The notes under the pieces were generated by a model. The model was not told the origin of the DNA. It ran no database searches and worked only from the letters and a program-made list of their open reading frames with translations. Below, in pieces: positions 9,097 through 17,344 of a stretch of 64,000 bases of DNA. This DNA comes from JAJYKC01 sp035545735. GTDB taxonomy: Bacteria; Acidobacteriota; Terriglobia; Bryobacterales; Bryobacteraceae. Within the stretch, counting starts at the first letter, position 1. Each line of letters starts with the position of its first letter. Location of the stretch: contig DASZXS010000027.1 in NCBI GenBank assembly GCA_035545735.1, positions 248,001 to 312,000 on the forward strand, read 5' to 3'. The position numbers and the translations under genes are program-made.

Positions 9097-9737
9097 GCCG
9101 CCAGAAATCGCACCGTCAGACTTGCCGTCTGTGCCCTGATGCCCGGGAACGCCGGGACCCATTGGATCAGTTTCGCCGGCAGATAGAACGCCGCCAGCGT
9201 AAGGCCGATACACTTCAGCCAGTAAAATCGCGGCCAGGCCGGCCATCCCACGCCGCGAAATCCCATCCAGGAATGAACCGAGACAGCCGACGCCAAAGGC
9301 AGCAGGAAGGCAGGAAGAATCAGCCAGCGGACCGCCCACAGGATGGCGTGAAATGCCTCGTACGTCCGCACGGGCGGCACTGGTTTCCGGAGGTGGAAGG
9401 TCAGCCAGGAAGCGAGCGAAGCGGCTGGAGGGTACGCGCGCGCATCCAGCCAGAAGAGCAGCCAGTAAGCGAGCAGCGCGAGCAAGCCAACGGCGGCGAA
9501 CGCGGGCAGCCTTCTCAGCGCCGGGCGGAATACCGGCGCGAGGGCGGAAGGCTGCTGTTCGCGGAACCAGACGAACGACCCCGCATGGAGCCACAGCCCG
9601 GCGATCAGAATCAGCAAGCCCAAAACCGCGGTCGCGATGAGCTGCCACGCCGCCGCATCGCCGATTCCCAGCCACCCGTAAATCAGCGCGATCAGCGCCG
9701 CGTTGCCGGCGAAATGCAGGAGCGCGAGCCGCTTCAT
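9000..9737 (-). CDS. Hypothetical multi-pass membrane protein of the alpha-2-macroglobulin operon
   Basis: This 245-residue protein has five or six hydrophobic helices (for example LIALIYGWLGIG, LIATAVLGLLILIAGLWL, FAAVGLLALLAYWLLFWL, LAAYLLFLAGWLALLFL) and no recognisable catalytic motif. Its ATG overlaps the stop of the alpha-2-macroglobulin gene (ATGA) and has a strong ribosome site (GGAGGTGAA), so it is clearly the next cistron. It may anchor or assist the macroglobulin at the inner membrane, but that is inference from position. The 3' end overlaps the convergent fusion gene by 97 bases. Confidence 0.75.
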   Translation of the reverse strand: MKRLALLHFAGNAALIALIYGWLGIGDAAAWQLIATAVLGLLILIAGLWLHAGSFVWFREQQPSALAPVFRPALRRLPAFAAVGLLALLAYWLLFWLDARAYPPAASLASWLTFHLRKPVPPVRTYEAFHAILWAVRWLILPAFLLPLASAVSVHSWMGFRGVGWPAWPRFYWLKCIGLTLAAFYLPAKLIQWVPAFPGIRAQTASLTVRFLAAYLLFLAGWLALLFLSSGGRPRVTQPSTAALP

Positions 9738-12700
9738 TTCACCTCCACGTTGAAGCTCTCGGTGGTAGAAAGATATTTCGGCTGATACATCGGCTGCACG
9801 CGCGCCGGGTTCACTTCGAATTTGCCGGGGTTCACGACTTTCAACAGGTAGAAATACTGCTGCTGGCCGCGCCCGAAGTAGGTTTGGAAGATCGCCATGC
9901 GGTTATCGTGCAGCTCGCGGCGCGTGAACCAGTACGTCCACCAGTCGGGCTTCGAAGCCAGTTCGTACAAATTGTCCCGTTCGATGAATTCGCAGCCCGC
10001 GGGAATGGGATCTTCCACCATCAGGTAGCGCCACTCATCTCCCGTGACCGTGAGGCGCACCGCGAGGATGTCACCCACCGCAAGCGCGCCGTTCACGGGA
10101 TTCAGGTCGTAAATAATCCGCCCGTCCTTCTGCGAGGGCGTCAGCTTGAAATAATCACGCAGGATATTCAGTTTGGCCGACCCGGTCCGCATAACCTTCT
10201 GTCCGGTTGAGTAATAGTCAGCGCGCGCCGACCAATAAAGCCGTCCGGCGCCCTTCATATCTATGCGTACCTCGTTTTGTCCGCTCTTTACGGCGTTGCC
10301 CGAGAAGTGCAGCGGTGCGCTGCCGGTGGACGTTGCGTCCTCCGGGGAGAATGTTTTTCGCAGCGCCTGCTTGCCGTTCACGAATACTGTCGCGGTGAAC
10401 GCCGGCTTTAGCTCGCCGGTAATCTTCAGGTAATCGGCGAGCCCGTAGATGACCATCGCCGTCTGCTTGGTGGAGGACCAGTAATAGCCCTCATTCCGAT
10501 GATTCATCAGCCAGAGCGCCGCCTTCGGCAGCAGAGGGTTCTGAGCGTCCGTGCGCGAGAGGAGTTTTACGGCATACGCGGTTGCTTCCGGCGAAACGTC
10601 CCAATAGAAGTCCATCAGCCAGTCGCGATCCTGCGCCCAATGGGCCTCTGTGTCGTCCTGTTGTGCCTTGCCGGCCAGCAGTTGGCCGATCTGCTTCGCG
10701 CGCCCATCCTTCTCCGTGTCGAGCGCCAAACCGAGCAGCGCAAGCCCATAAGGAGAAAGGTCTGCGCGTCTCGCGTACACATCCTCCACCATCTGCGACT
10801 CCGCCGTGCCGGCCAGCGCGAGCGAGTAGAGGTTCCAGGCCTTGAGATCCGGAACTAGGCGGGTATTCAGCTTGCCCTGGGCCACCAGCCATTGTGTGGC
10901 GCGCTGGAGAACGTCGGCGCGTATTTCATAGCCGGCGGACCGGGCCTGCGCGAGACCTGAAACCACGTAGGCGGTCATGAACATCGCGCTCTCGTCGGTC
11001 TTCCACCAGCCCCAGCCGCCGTCTTCATGCTGGTAGTCATAGAGCCGTTCCAGCCCGGCGGTCACCTTCTTTTCCAGGTCCACTGGATCCACGCGCGATG
11101 TCAGCTTCAGCTCCTTCAATGTCTGGGCGACAATCACGTTCGGCAAAAAGCTCGACATGGTCTGTTCCGTGCATCCATACGGGAACGACGTCAGATATTG
11201 CAGCGCGCCGAAGAGGCTGCCCGCGATGGACGGCGAAAGATCAATATCAATGGTTCGCGACGCCGCATCGGAGGACTCGGGCACGTTCAAATTCACCTTC
11301 ACCTCGGACGACGACAGCGAGCCTCCGCGCGAGTCCGAAAGCTGGACGCCGCGCGGATGAATCGGGAGTGTGATCTCCATGGCGTCCGATTCCTCATCGG
11401 TTAGCGCTTTTCCGGTGAGCACCGCTTCCGCGCCGCTGCCCGCTTTGACGCGCCAGTCTACTTTCGTGTCGCCCTTGCTGGGCAGGTTCACTTGGCGCGC
11501 CGCCCCATCCACGACATCCAGACCCTTCATGTCGAGTGAAACCTGCGCCTGCTTGTCGTTCGGCAGGTAGTTATGGATGACCTCCGAAATGGTCACCTCA
11601 TCGCCGGCGGTAAAGAAGCGTGGAGCTACCAGACGCAGCATCACGTTCTTGCGCACGATGGTCTTCACCGTGGCCGTGCCCACCTTTGTGTCGGAGGTGA
11701 TGCCGCGCGCGGTTGCGCGCCAGGTTGTCAGCGAATCGGGGAAGGCAAACTGCGCCTGCGCATGTCCCCGGGCGTCGGTAACCACGTCGGGGTCCCAGAA
11801 CGCCGTGTCCGGGAAGATTTTGCGAACCTTCGGCTGCACCAGGCGCTCGGGTTTTATCTGCGCCAGCGGCGCGCGGCGGTGGAACTCGGCCAGGCGCATG
11901 CGCCGGTGCCCGGCTTCGCCATGGAAATAGTAGTTGAGTGAACTGTCGGTGGCTACCGCGTCGTAGGAGTTGCCGTAAAAGAACTGGACCAGGTCCGGTG
12001 TGGTGTCTTTCCGGATCGCATAGATGGCTTCGTCCACCACGCCCAGGCTGAACTCCGCCGCCACCGGCTGGCCGGCATGGTCCGTCACATCGAGGGAATA
12101 CCGCGCTTTTTCGCCGGGCTGGAACTGGGGCTTCGAGGGAGTGAGGGCGACGTGCAGAGTCTCTTCCACCGGCGGCACTTTGATGCGCTTGTTCCCCTGG
12201 TACAAGTCCCCGCGGTAGATGAATGCGGCGCTGGCGAAAAAGCCGGGCGCCGTCCCGCGCTCGATGGGAACCTCCACCTCCACCGACGGTCCATTCGCCG
12301 CGACCACCCGTGCCGATTGCAGCCGCGAGCCCTCCACGCTGAAAAGCACCTGCGCCTTCGGCACGCCCGTGACAATCAGAATCCGGGCGGTGTCACCCGA
12401 GCGATAGCTCTTCTTATCGGGAATGAGTTGCAGTGTCTGGCGTTTTTCGCCATAGAGCGCGGCGTCCCCTCCGCTCACCCAAAGATAGGTGGATCCTTCC
12501 ACGACACGGCCCTCCGGCGTCGAGGCGCTGACGCGAACGCGAAAACTTCCGCCGGACGGAATTTGGAATTCGATCTTCGCGGCGCCCTGGGGATCGGTCT
12601 GCGCGCTGGCGCTTGCCTTCACAACGCTCTTCGCCTTACCGTCCCAGCGCCATTCCTCCAAGTCGGCTTTCACCGCGGTCCGCACAGCCTGATTGTCATA

Positions 12701-14398
12701 GTTACGCGCCGTGATGGTGAAAACAGCCCGATCGCCCGGCGCGTAAACATACCGGTCCGGCTCAACGTCCACGGCGAAACTTCCATAGGTGGCGATGATG
12801 TATCCGGTTCCACTAATCTCCCGGTTGCCTTCGTCGGTGACCCTCGCCTCCACCCGGTAGATGGCGTCCGTCTTGTCTTTCGAAAGCGTGGTGGGGATTG
12901 TGACCACCAGCTTTCCATCCGCGTCCAGAGTGCCGGTCTGTTCGGATTCCTGCCCGCCCACCGGACCGTTCCCGTCCTCGTCGGGAGCGCCTCCGCTATC
13001 GAAGTCCTCGTCGCGATCTGCATAGAGAATCGGAGACCAATACGCGGAGCGGTACACCGCATAGGTTACTTTGGCATTCTTAACCGGTTCGCCGAAGTAG
13101 TAGCGGGCGTCGATGGTTGCCTGAATCGTCTCGCCTTGCAGTACGCGCGCCTTTGCGGCGCTCACTTTCACTTCATAGTCGGGCTTCTTATACTCCTGAA
13201 TTTCGAACCCGCCGGAAAGGAATGCTTCGTTCACGCGAATCTGCACCGAATAGTAGCCGAGGGCCGCATTCGCCGGTACGACCCAGGAATCGTGCGCCGT
13301 TCCGTTGCGGGAGAGCGGGAGCGTCTTGCGGTACACCTTCTTCTGGTCCGGAGCTTCAATCTCGACATCCACCGAAGTCATCGGCGGGATCGAGTAGCCT
13401 TTGATCTCGCGCTGCCGCAATAGCGCCTTGAACTGCACCGTGTGTCCGGGCCGATAGACGGGGCGGTCCGTATAGATGAAACCCGTCAGGTTGCGCGATG
13501 CATCGGCGCCGATGGACCATCCCGACAGCGTATTCACGGCGAAATCGTCGCCGCTCCGCGCCATCAGGCGAAAGTCGGAGTCGCGTCCGGCCTGGAGGCT
13601 CACGTCCACCAGGCCTTGCGCGCCGCTCTGCAAAAGCCGGGGCTGTTGCTTCGCTTCCCACAACGTGACGCCGGCATCGGCGACCGGGTTGCCGCTCTGC
13701 CGGTTAACCAGATACGCCACGGCCCGGCCCGGAGCGCTCTTGGTGATCATCGCCAGGTCGGTGATCATCACGATCGTGTAAGCACGGAGGGCCCCATGCA
13801 CCGCCTCCACCAGGTACACGCCCTTGCCCTTGATCTCCAGAGGCACCGTCTGCATGTCCCAACGTCCCCCGCTGACGACGCTTTGCGTCCACTTCGCCAC
13901 CACTTGCTGCGAGTTCAGCAGCGGCGCATCCGCGAGGTTCGTCACATTCGAACGCCGGCGTAGGGCCAGGCGCTCATGAATCGACGCGCGCGCCGGCGCC
14001 GAAAACTGGCGGCGCACGGTGTCCCGCATCCAGGCGCGCCACCCACGCTTCCAATCGTGAAAACGTTCAATCGCGGTTTCTTCGTGCGGAGGAACGCGCG
14101 CCGAGCCGCCGAACATGTGGGCATCTTCGAGCGACGAGAAAAATTTCACCGGGTCGTTGACGCGATAAACACGGAATCCCACCTGGTTGAGGCCATAGGC
14201 GGATAGCTGTACGCTCGGTTTTTCTCCCGGAGCGAACGTACGCGCGCTGGTGAGCGAAAAAAACGCCGACTCGCCCGCCTGCCCCATGCCGGCTACAGCC
14301 AGCAGAACAAAGAGGAACGCCCGGAAGAATCCCCTTATCGAAGGATGTTCCAACGGAAGACGCCGAGAAAATTCTCGTTGCCGGGAATTGGACGCCAC
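9734..14398 (-). CDS. Bacterial alpha-2-macroglobulin family protein (thioester type)
   Basis: This protein is about 1554 residues from a GTG at 14396-14398; a TTG at 14351-14353 would shorten it by 15 residues and cut the overlap with the upstream gene. A hydrophobic signal (FFRAFLFVLLAVAGMGQA) follows. MG-type beta domains include the bait-adjacent sequences TDRPVYRPGHTVQFKALLRQ and RYVYAPGDRAVFTI. The thioester region reads FPYGCTEQTMSSFLPN with Cys1076 in the CxEQ motif, followed by the alpha/alpha toroid (YDYQHEDGGWGWWKTD) and a C-terminal receptor-like domain. Such proteins trap attacking proteases in the periplasm. There is no lipobox, so it is probably periplasmic or attached through its operon partner. 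Confidence 0.93.
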   Translation of the reverse strand: MASNSRQREFSRRLPLEHPSIRGFFRAFLFVLLAVAGMGQAGESAFFSLTSARTFAPGEKPSVQLSAYGLNQVGFRVYRVNDPVKFFSSLEDAHMFGGSARVPPHEETAIERFHDWKRGWRAWMRDTVRRQFSAPARASIHERLALRRRSNVTNLADAPLLNSQQVVAKWTQSVVSGGRWDMQTVPLEIKGKGVYLVEAVHGALRAYTIVMITDLAMITKSAPGRAVAYLVNRQSGNPVADAGVTLWEAKQQPRLLQSGAQGLVDVSLQAGRDSDFRLMARSGDDFAVNTLSGWSIGADASRNLTGFIYTDRPVYRPGHTVQFKALLRQREIKGYSIPPMTSVDVEIEAPDQKKVYRKTLPLSRNGTAHDSWVVPANAALGYYSVQIRVNEAFLSGGFEIQEYKKPDYEVKVSAAKARVLQGETIQATIDARYYFGEPVKNAKVTYAVYRSAYWSPILYADRDEDFDSGGAPDEDGNGPVGGQESEQTGTLDADGKLVVTIPTTLSKDKTDAIYRVEARVTDEGNREISGTGYIIATYGSFAVDVEPDRYVYAPGDRAVFTITARNYDNQAVRTAVKADLEEWRWDGKAKSVVKASASAQTDPQGAAKIEFQIPSGGSFRVRVSASTPEGRVVEGSTYLWVSGGDAALYGEKRQTLQLIPDKKSYRSGDTARILIVTGVPKAQVLFSVEGSRLQSARVVAANGPSVEVEVPIERGTAPGFFASAAFIYRGDLYQGNKRIKVPPVEETLHVALTPSKPQFQPGEKARYSLDVTDHAGQPVAAEFSLGVVDEAIYAIRKDTTPDLVQFFYGNSYDAVATDSSLNYYFHGEAGHRRMRLAEFHRRAPLAQIKPERLVQPKVRKIFPDTAFWDPDVVTDARGHAQAQFAFPDSLTTWRATARGITSDTKVGTATVKTIVRKNVMLRLVAPRFFTAGDEVTISEVIHNYLPNDKQAQVSLDMKGLDVVDGAARQVNLPSKGDTKVDWRVKAGSGAEAVLTGKALTDEESDAMEITLPIHPRGVQLSDSRGGSLSSSEVKVNLNVPESSDAASRTIDIDLSPSIAGSLFGALQYLTSFPYGCTEQTMSSFLPNVIVAQTLKELKLTSRVDPVDLEKKVTAGLERLYDYQHEDGGWGWWKTDESAMFMTAYVVSGLAQARSAGYEIRADVLQRATQWLVAQGKLNTRLVPDLKAWNLYSLALAGTAESQMVEDVYARRADLSPYGLALLGLALDTEKDGRAKQIGQLLAGKAQQDDTEAHWAQDRDWLMDFYWDVSPEATAYAVKLLSRTDAQNPLLPKAALWLMNHRNEGYYWSSTKQTAMVIYGLADYLKITGELKPAFTATVFVNGKQALRKTFSPEDATSTGSAPLHFSGNAVKSGQNEVRIDMKGAGRLYWSARADYYSTGQKVMRTGSAKLNILRDYFKLTPSQKDGRIIYDLNPVNGALAVGDILAVRLTVTGDEWRYLMVEDPIPAGCEFIERDNLYELASKPDWWTYWFTRRELHDNRMAIFQTYFGRGQQQYFYLLKVVNPGKFEVNPARVQPMYQPKYLSTTESFNVEVK

Positions 14399-15339
14399 TG
14401 GGGCAAAGGGTATCCGATCAGATCCTCCACGGTCAAGCGCCGGATGCCTTCGGGTCCGCCGGTGTGATAAATGACGAACGTCTTCGATGACGGCTCCATC
14501 ACGCTTGGGCCGAGAAAAATCATGCTATGGAACGGGAGACGCGAGGTCTCCGCAATCTGCCGGTAGAACAGCAAATCCCCCGGCGCCGCCTGGCGCAGGT
14601 CGCGCGATAGAAAATGACAGTTCCAGCGCTTCAGGTGCTGGGCATCGGCAAATTCGGCGAAGGCTCCGTTGCCGAGGTCGGCGCGCTGAAACGGACCCGG
14701 GCGCGTCCGAAACAAGGCGGCATTCAGCGGCGTAAACGGATATTCGTATTTCCTGACCGGCGGGAGCGAGGGAACTTGCGGCAGTCCCGTGCGGTTCGCC
14801 CAGGAGCCGTCGTGGCCAGCAAGGCTTTCGCGATACGCGTAGCGCAGGAGGGCCGCGCAGTCGGTGATTTCTTTGGGGAGAGCGTTCTGGTCGCGGTAAT
14901 ACTGAGCCTCCGAAAGAAAGCGGAACCACCTGCGGAACGCTTCCTGGTCCGAGGGAGGCAGACGGAGAAAATCGGGTGTGCCGTCGCCATACGCGTCCGT
15001 CTGCTGGGTCGTGGTAGTAAGCGTGGCCGCTGTTTTTTGCCCGTCTGCGGCGGTCACCCGGACTTGGATTTGGGCCGCAAGAATTCCCACGCGAAGGATG
15101 GCCTTTCCCGGTTCCAGGCTGCGGATTTGGATGGCGTGCTTCCCGCCGTTCACATCCAGTTTTCCGTCTTTGGGGCGGAAGTGGACCACGATCTCCGATG
15201 CGCCGTCCGCCGTCGCCGTGGACGGAGAGATCTCAACCGAGGGATGGACTTCGTCTTGCGAGCAGGCCGCGAGAGCGAGTACAAACGCGGCGAGCGAGAG
15301 GTATCCTGTCCAGGGGAGAATTCTTTGTGCGCCTGACAT
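14335..15339 (-). CDS. DUF1175 (YfaT-like) lipoprotein with NlpC/P60-like residues
   Basis: This 334-residue lipoprotein has a lipobox (LALAAC, Cys26). Residues 35-105 form a beta-rich Ig-like domain (VEISPSTATADGASEIVVHF). The C-terminal domain contains DCAALLRYAYRES (Cys161), FHSMIFLG (His271) and YHTGG (His292), which matches the Cys-His-His layout of NlpC/P60-type amidases. DUF1175 proteins are encoded beside alpha-2-macroglobulins in the E. coli yfa and Pseudomonas mag loci, and the same pairing is seen here. The 3' end overlaps the macroglobulin reading frame by up to 64 bases, and the 5' end overlaps the divergent P1 peptidase by 13 bases. Confidence 0.85.
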   Translation of the reverse strand: MSGAQRILPWTGYLSLAAFVLALAACSQDEVHPSVEISPSTATADGASEIVVHFRPKDGKLDVNGGKHAIQIRSLEPGKAILRVGILAAQIQVRVTAADGQKTAATLTTTTQQTDAYGDGTPDFLRLPPSDQEAFRRWFRFLSEAQYYRDQNALPKEITDCAALLRYAYRESLAGHDGSWANRTGLPQVPSLPPVRKYEYPFTPLNAALFRTRPGPFQRADLGNGAFAEFADAQHLKRWNCHFLSRDLRQAAPGDLLFYRQIAETSRLPFHSMIFLGPSVMEPSSKTFVIYHTGGPEGIRRLTVEDLIGYPLPQWRPIPGNENFLGVFRWNILR

Positions 15340-16474
15340 CCGTCTGTGTTATCCTGCTCGCCGTCCCGTTGACGATCTTAGCCCAGACGAAACCGCGCGC
15401 CCGTGATTTGGGAGTTCCGTTTGACGGCAGTCCCGGTCCATTCAACGCAATCACCGACGTGAAGGGCGTGGAGGTGGGCCACACCACGCTGATTTCGGGC
15501 GACGGCGCCCTGAAGGTTGGCGAAGGGCCGGTGCGAACCGGTGTTTCGGTTATCCTTCCCCGCGGGCGCGACAGCGGCGACGCTGTCTTCGCTGCCTGGT
15601 TTACGCAAAATGGCAACGGCGAGATGACCGGGACCACGTGGGTCGAAGAGTCGGGATTCCTCGAAACGCCTGTCGCCATTACCAATACGCATAGCGTCGG
15701 AGTGGTGCGCGACGCCATGATCGATTGGGGATTGAAGCATCACCGGGCCCTGCAGCCGTGGTCTCTGCCCGTGGTGGCGGAAACCTGGGATGGCGAACTG
15801 AACGATATCAACGGGTTCCACGTTAAACCCCAGGATGCGTTGGACGCCCTCAATCACGCGTCGGGCGGGCGGGTAGCGGAAGGCGCGGTTGGCGGCGGCA
15901 CCGGCATGATCTGCTACGAGTTTAAGGGGGGAATCGGCACCTCGTCGCGAACGCTACCGCAGTCGCTTGGCGGTTACACGGTCGGAGTATTGGTCCAGTG
16001 CAACTGCGGCGCGCGCTCGCAATTGACCATTGCCGGCGTGCCGGTGGGTAAGGAAATTCCAGACGGGATGCCGAATTTTAGAGCCGGTATCCCCGAAAAT
16101 CACGACGTCGGCTCCATCATCATCGTGATTGCTACCGACGCTCCGCTGCTGCCTCATCAGCTTAAACGAATCGCGCGCCGCGCCACCATGGGCCTGGCGC
16201 GCACCGGTTCGGTCTCCGGGAACGGCTCGGGGGACATCTTTATTGCGTTTTCAACCGCGAACCCGGGCGTATATCAAGGTCCCGGGCCGAACAAGGTGGA
16301 CATGATCGGGAACGACAGCCTGAATCCCCTGTTCGCCGCGACGGGCAGGCTACCGAGGAAGCAATCGTCAATGCCCTGGTGGCGGCCGATACGATGACGG
16401 GCATCGACGGGCATACCGTAGTCGGATTGCCCCACGCTGAGCTTCGGCGGGTGCTCAAAAAGTACAACCGGTAG
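15327..16474 (+). CDS. P1 family (DmpA/BapA-type) peptidase, frameshifted near the 3' end
   Basis: The start is GTG 15327, preceded by an AGGGGAGAA ribosome site; a signal peptide follows (VCVILLAVPLTILAQ). The product is an N-terminal-nucleophile aminopeptidase: GPFNAITDVKGVEVGHTT, NTHSVGVVRDA, EGAVGGGTGM and the self-cleavage site GNGSGD, where the serine becomes the nucleophile. The original frame stops at 16397, with a C-terminus (RLPRKQSSMPWWRPIR) unlike the family. The expected ending (ATEEAIVNALVAADTMTG, then GLPHAELRRVLKKYNR) lies one frame over and stops at 16472-16474. A single missing base near 16343-16350 (GGGCAGG, expected GGGCCAGG) explains it. This is a sequencing error or a recent pseudogene. 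Confidence 0.85.
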
Positions 16475-16519
16475 CTCTGAGAAGATCGAGGTTCTTGAGG
16501 CACCAAGCTAGAGGATCGT

Positions 16520-17320
16520 ATGCTCCTCCGGCTGCCTTTACTGGTTGGCTTCGTTTTTTCGATTTTGCATGCGGCCGAGCCTTGCTGGAACGCGCCCAAA
16601 CCCTGCTATATCGGCGAGGGTCTGGTCAATTCGGCCGACTTCCTGGCCGGAGAACTTGCGCCGGGCAGCATTGCATCGCTCTTCGGAACCGGCCTATCTT
16701 ATACGACTTACGGCATTGCTCTCAGTGACATAGCCGCGGGGATCCTGCCGACGACGCTCCCTTCGACGGGAGTTCACGTGCTCGTGGGGAGCATCCCCGC
16801 GCCGGTGCTCTATGTTTCGCCGAAACAAATCAATTTCATCGTGCCCAACAATTTACTCCCCGGGCAGGTAAGCGTGCAGGTGGTGCTCGACAGCAATGCC
16901 GGACCTTCCATCGGCATCCGGCTGAAATCCGCCGCGCCCGCCCTGTTTCAGCTGGATAGCCACACCGCGATTGCGCAAAGGCCCGACGGGAGCCTTTACA
17001 CCGACGATTCCCCGGCCCGGCCCGGCGATTGGATCACGCTTTACGCCACCGGTTTGGGGCAGACCATCCCGCCGCTTTCCTACCGGGAGCTTCCGCGGAG
17101 CGCCGCGTGGATTGCGAACGCCGCCGACTTGCGCCTTCTGCTGAACGGCGTGGCGGTGGATTCGACAGCGATCGGCTATGCCGGTGTTGCCCCAGGTTTC
17201 GGAGGGTTGAATCAAATCAATCTGCGCCTTCCGGCGGACATCCGGGCGAACCCGGAGATCCAGCTTGCGCTGGAGGGTGACACCAGTCCCCCGGGCATTT
17301 CGATTCCCGCCAAACCGTAG
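16520..17320 (+). CDS. Secreted TIGR03437-type (Solibacter C-terminal domain) protein
   Basis: This 266-residue protein has a signal peptide (LLVGFVFSILHAA). The body is almost entirely one TIGR03437-type domain: VNSADFLAGELAPGSIASLFGTGL, then VLVGSIPAPVLYVSPKQINFIVPNNLLPGQVSV, then WITLYATGLGQT and a closing GGLNQINLRLPADI. This beta-rich domain is expanded in Solibacter-type Acidobacteria, usually at the C-terminus of large secreted proteins; here it stands almost alone. Function is unknown. It is the best taxonomic clue in the window. It lies 24 bases before an ADOP permease gene. Confidence 0.85.
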   Translation: MLLRLPLLVGFVFSILHAAEPCWNAPKPCYIGEGLVNSADFLAGELAPGSIASLFGTGLSYTTYGIALSDIAAGILPTTLPSTGVHVLVGSIPAPVLYVSPKQINFIVPNNLLPGQVSVQVVLDSNAGPSIGIRLKSAAPALFQLDSHTAIAQRPDGSLYTDDSPARPGDWITLYATGLGQTIPPLSYRELPRSAAWIANAADLRLLLNGVAVDSTAIGYAGVAPGFGGLNQINLRLPADIRANPEIQLALEGDTSPPGISIPAKP

Positions 17321-17344
17321 CGCTTCGCCGTCGTCCAAGGGTCG

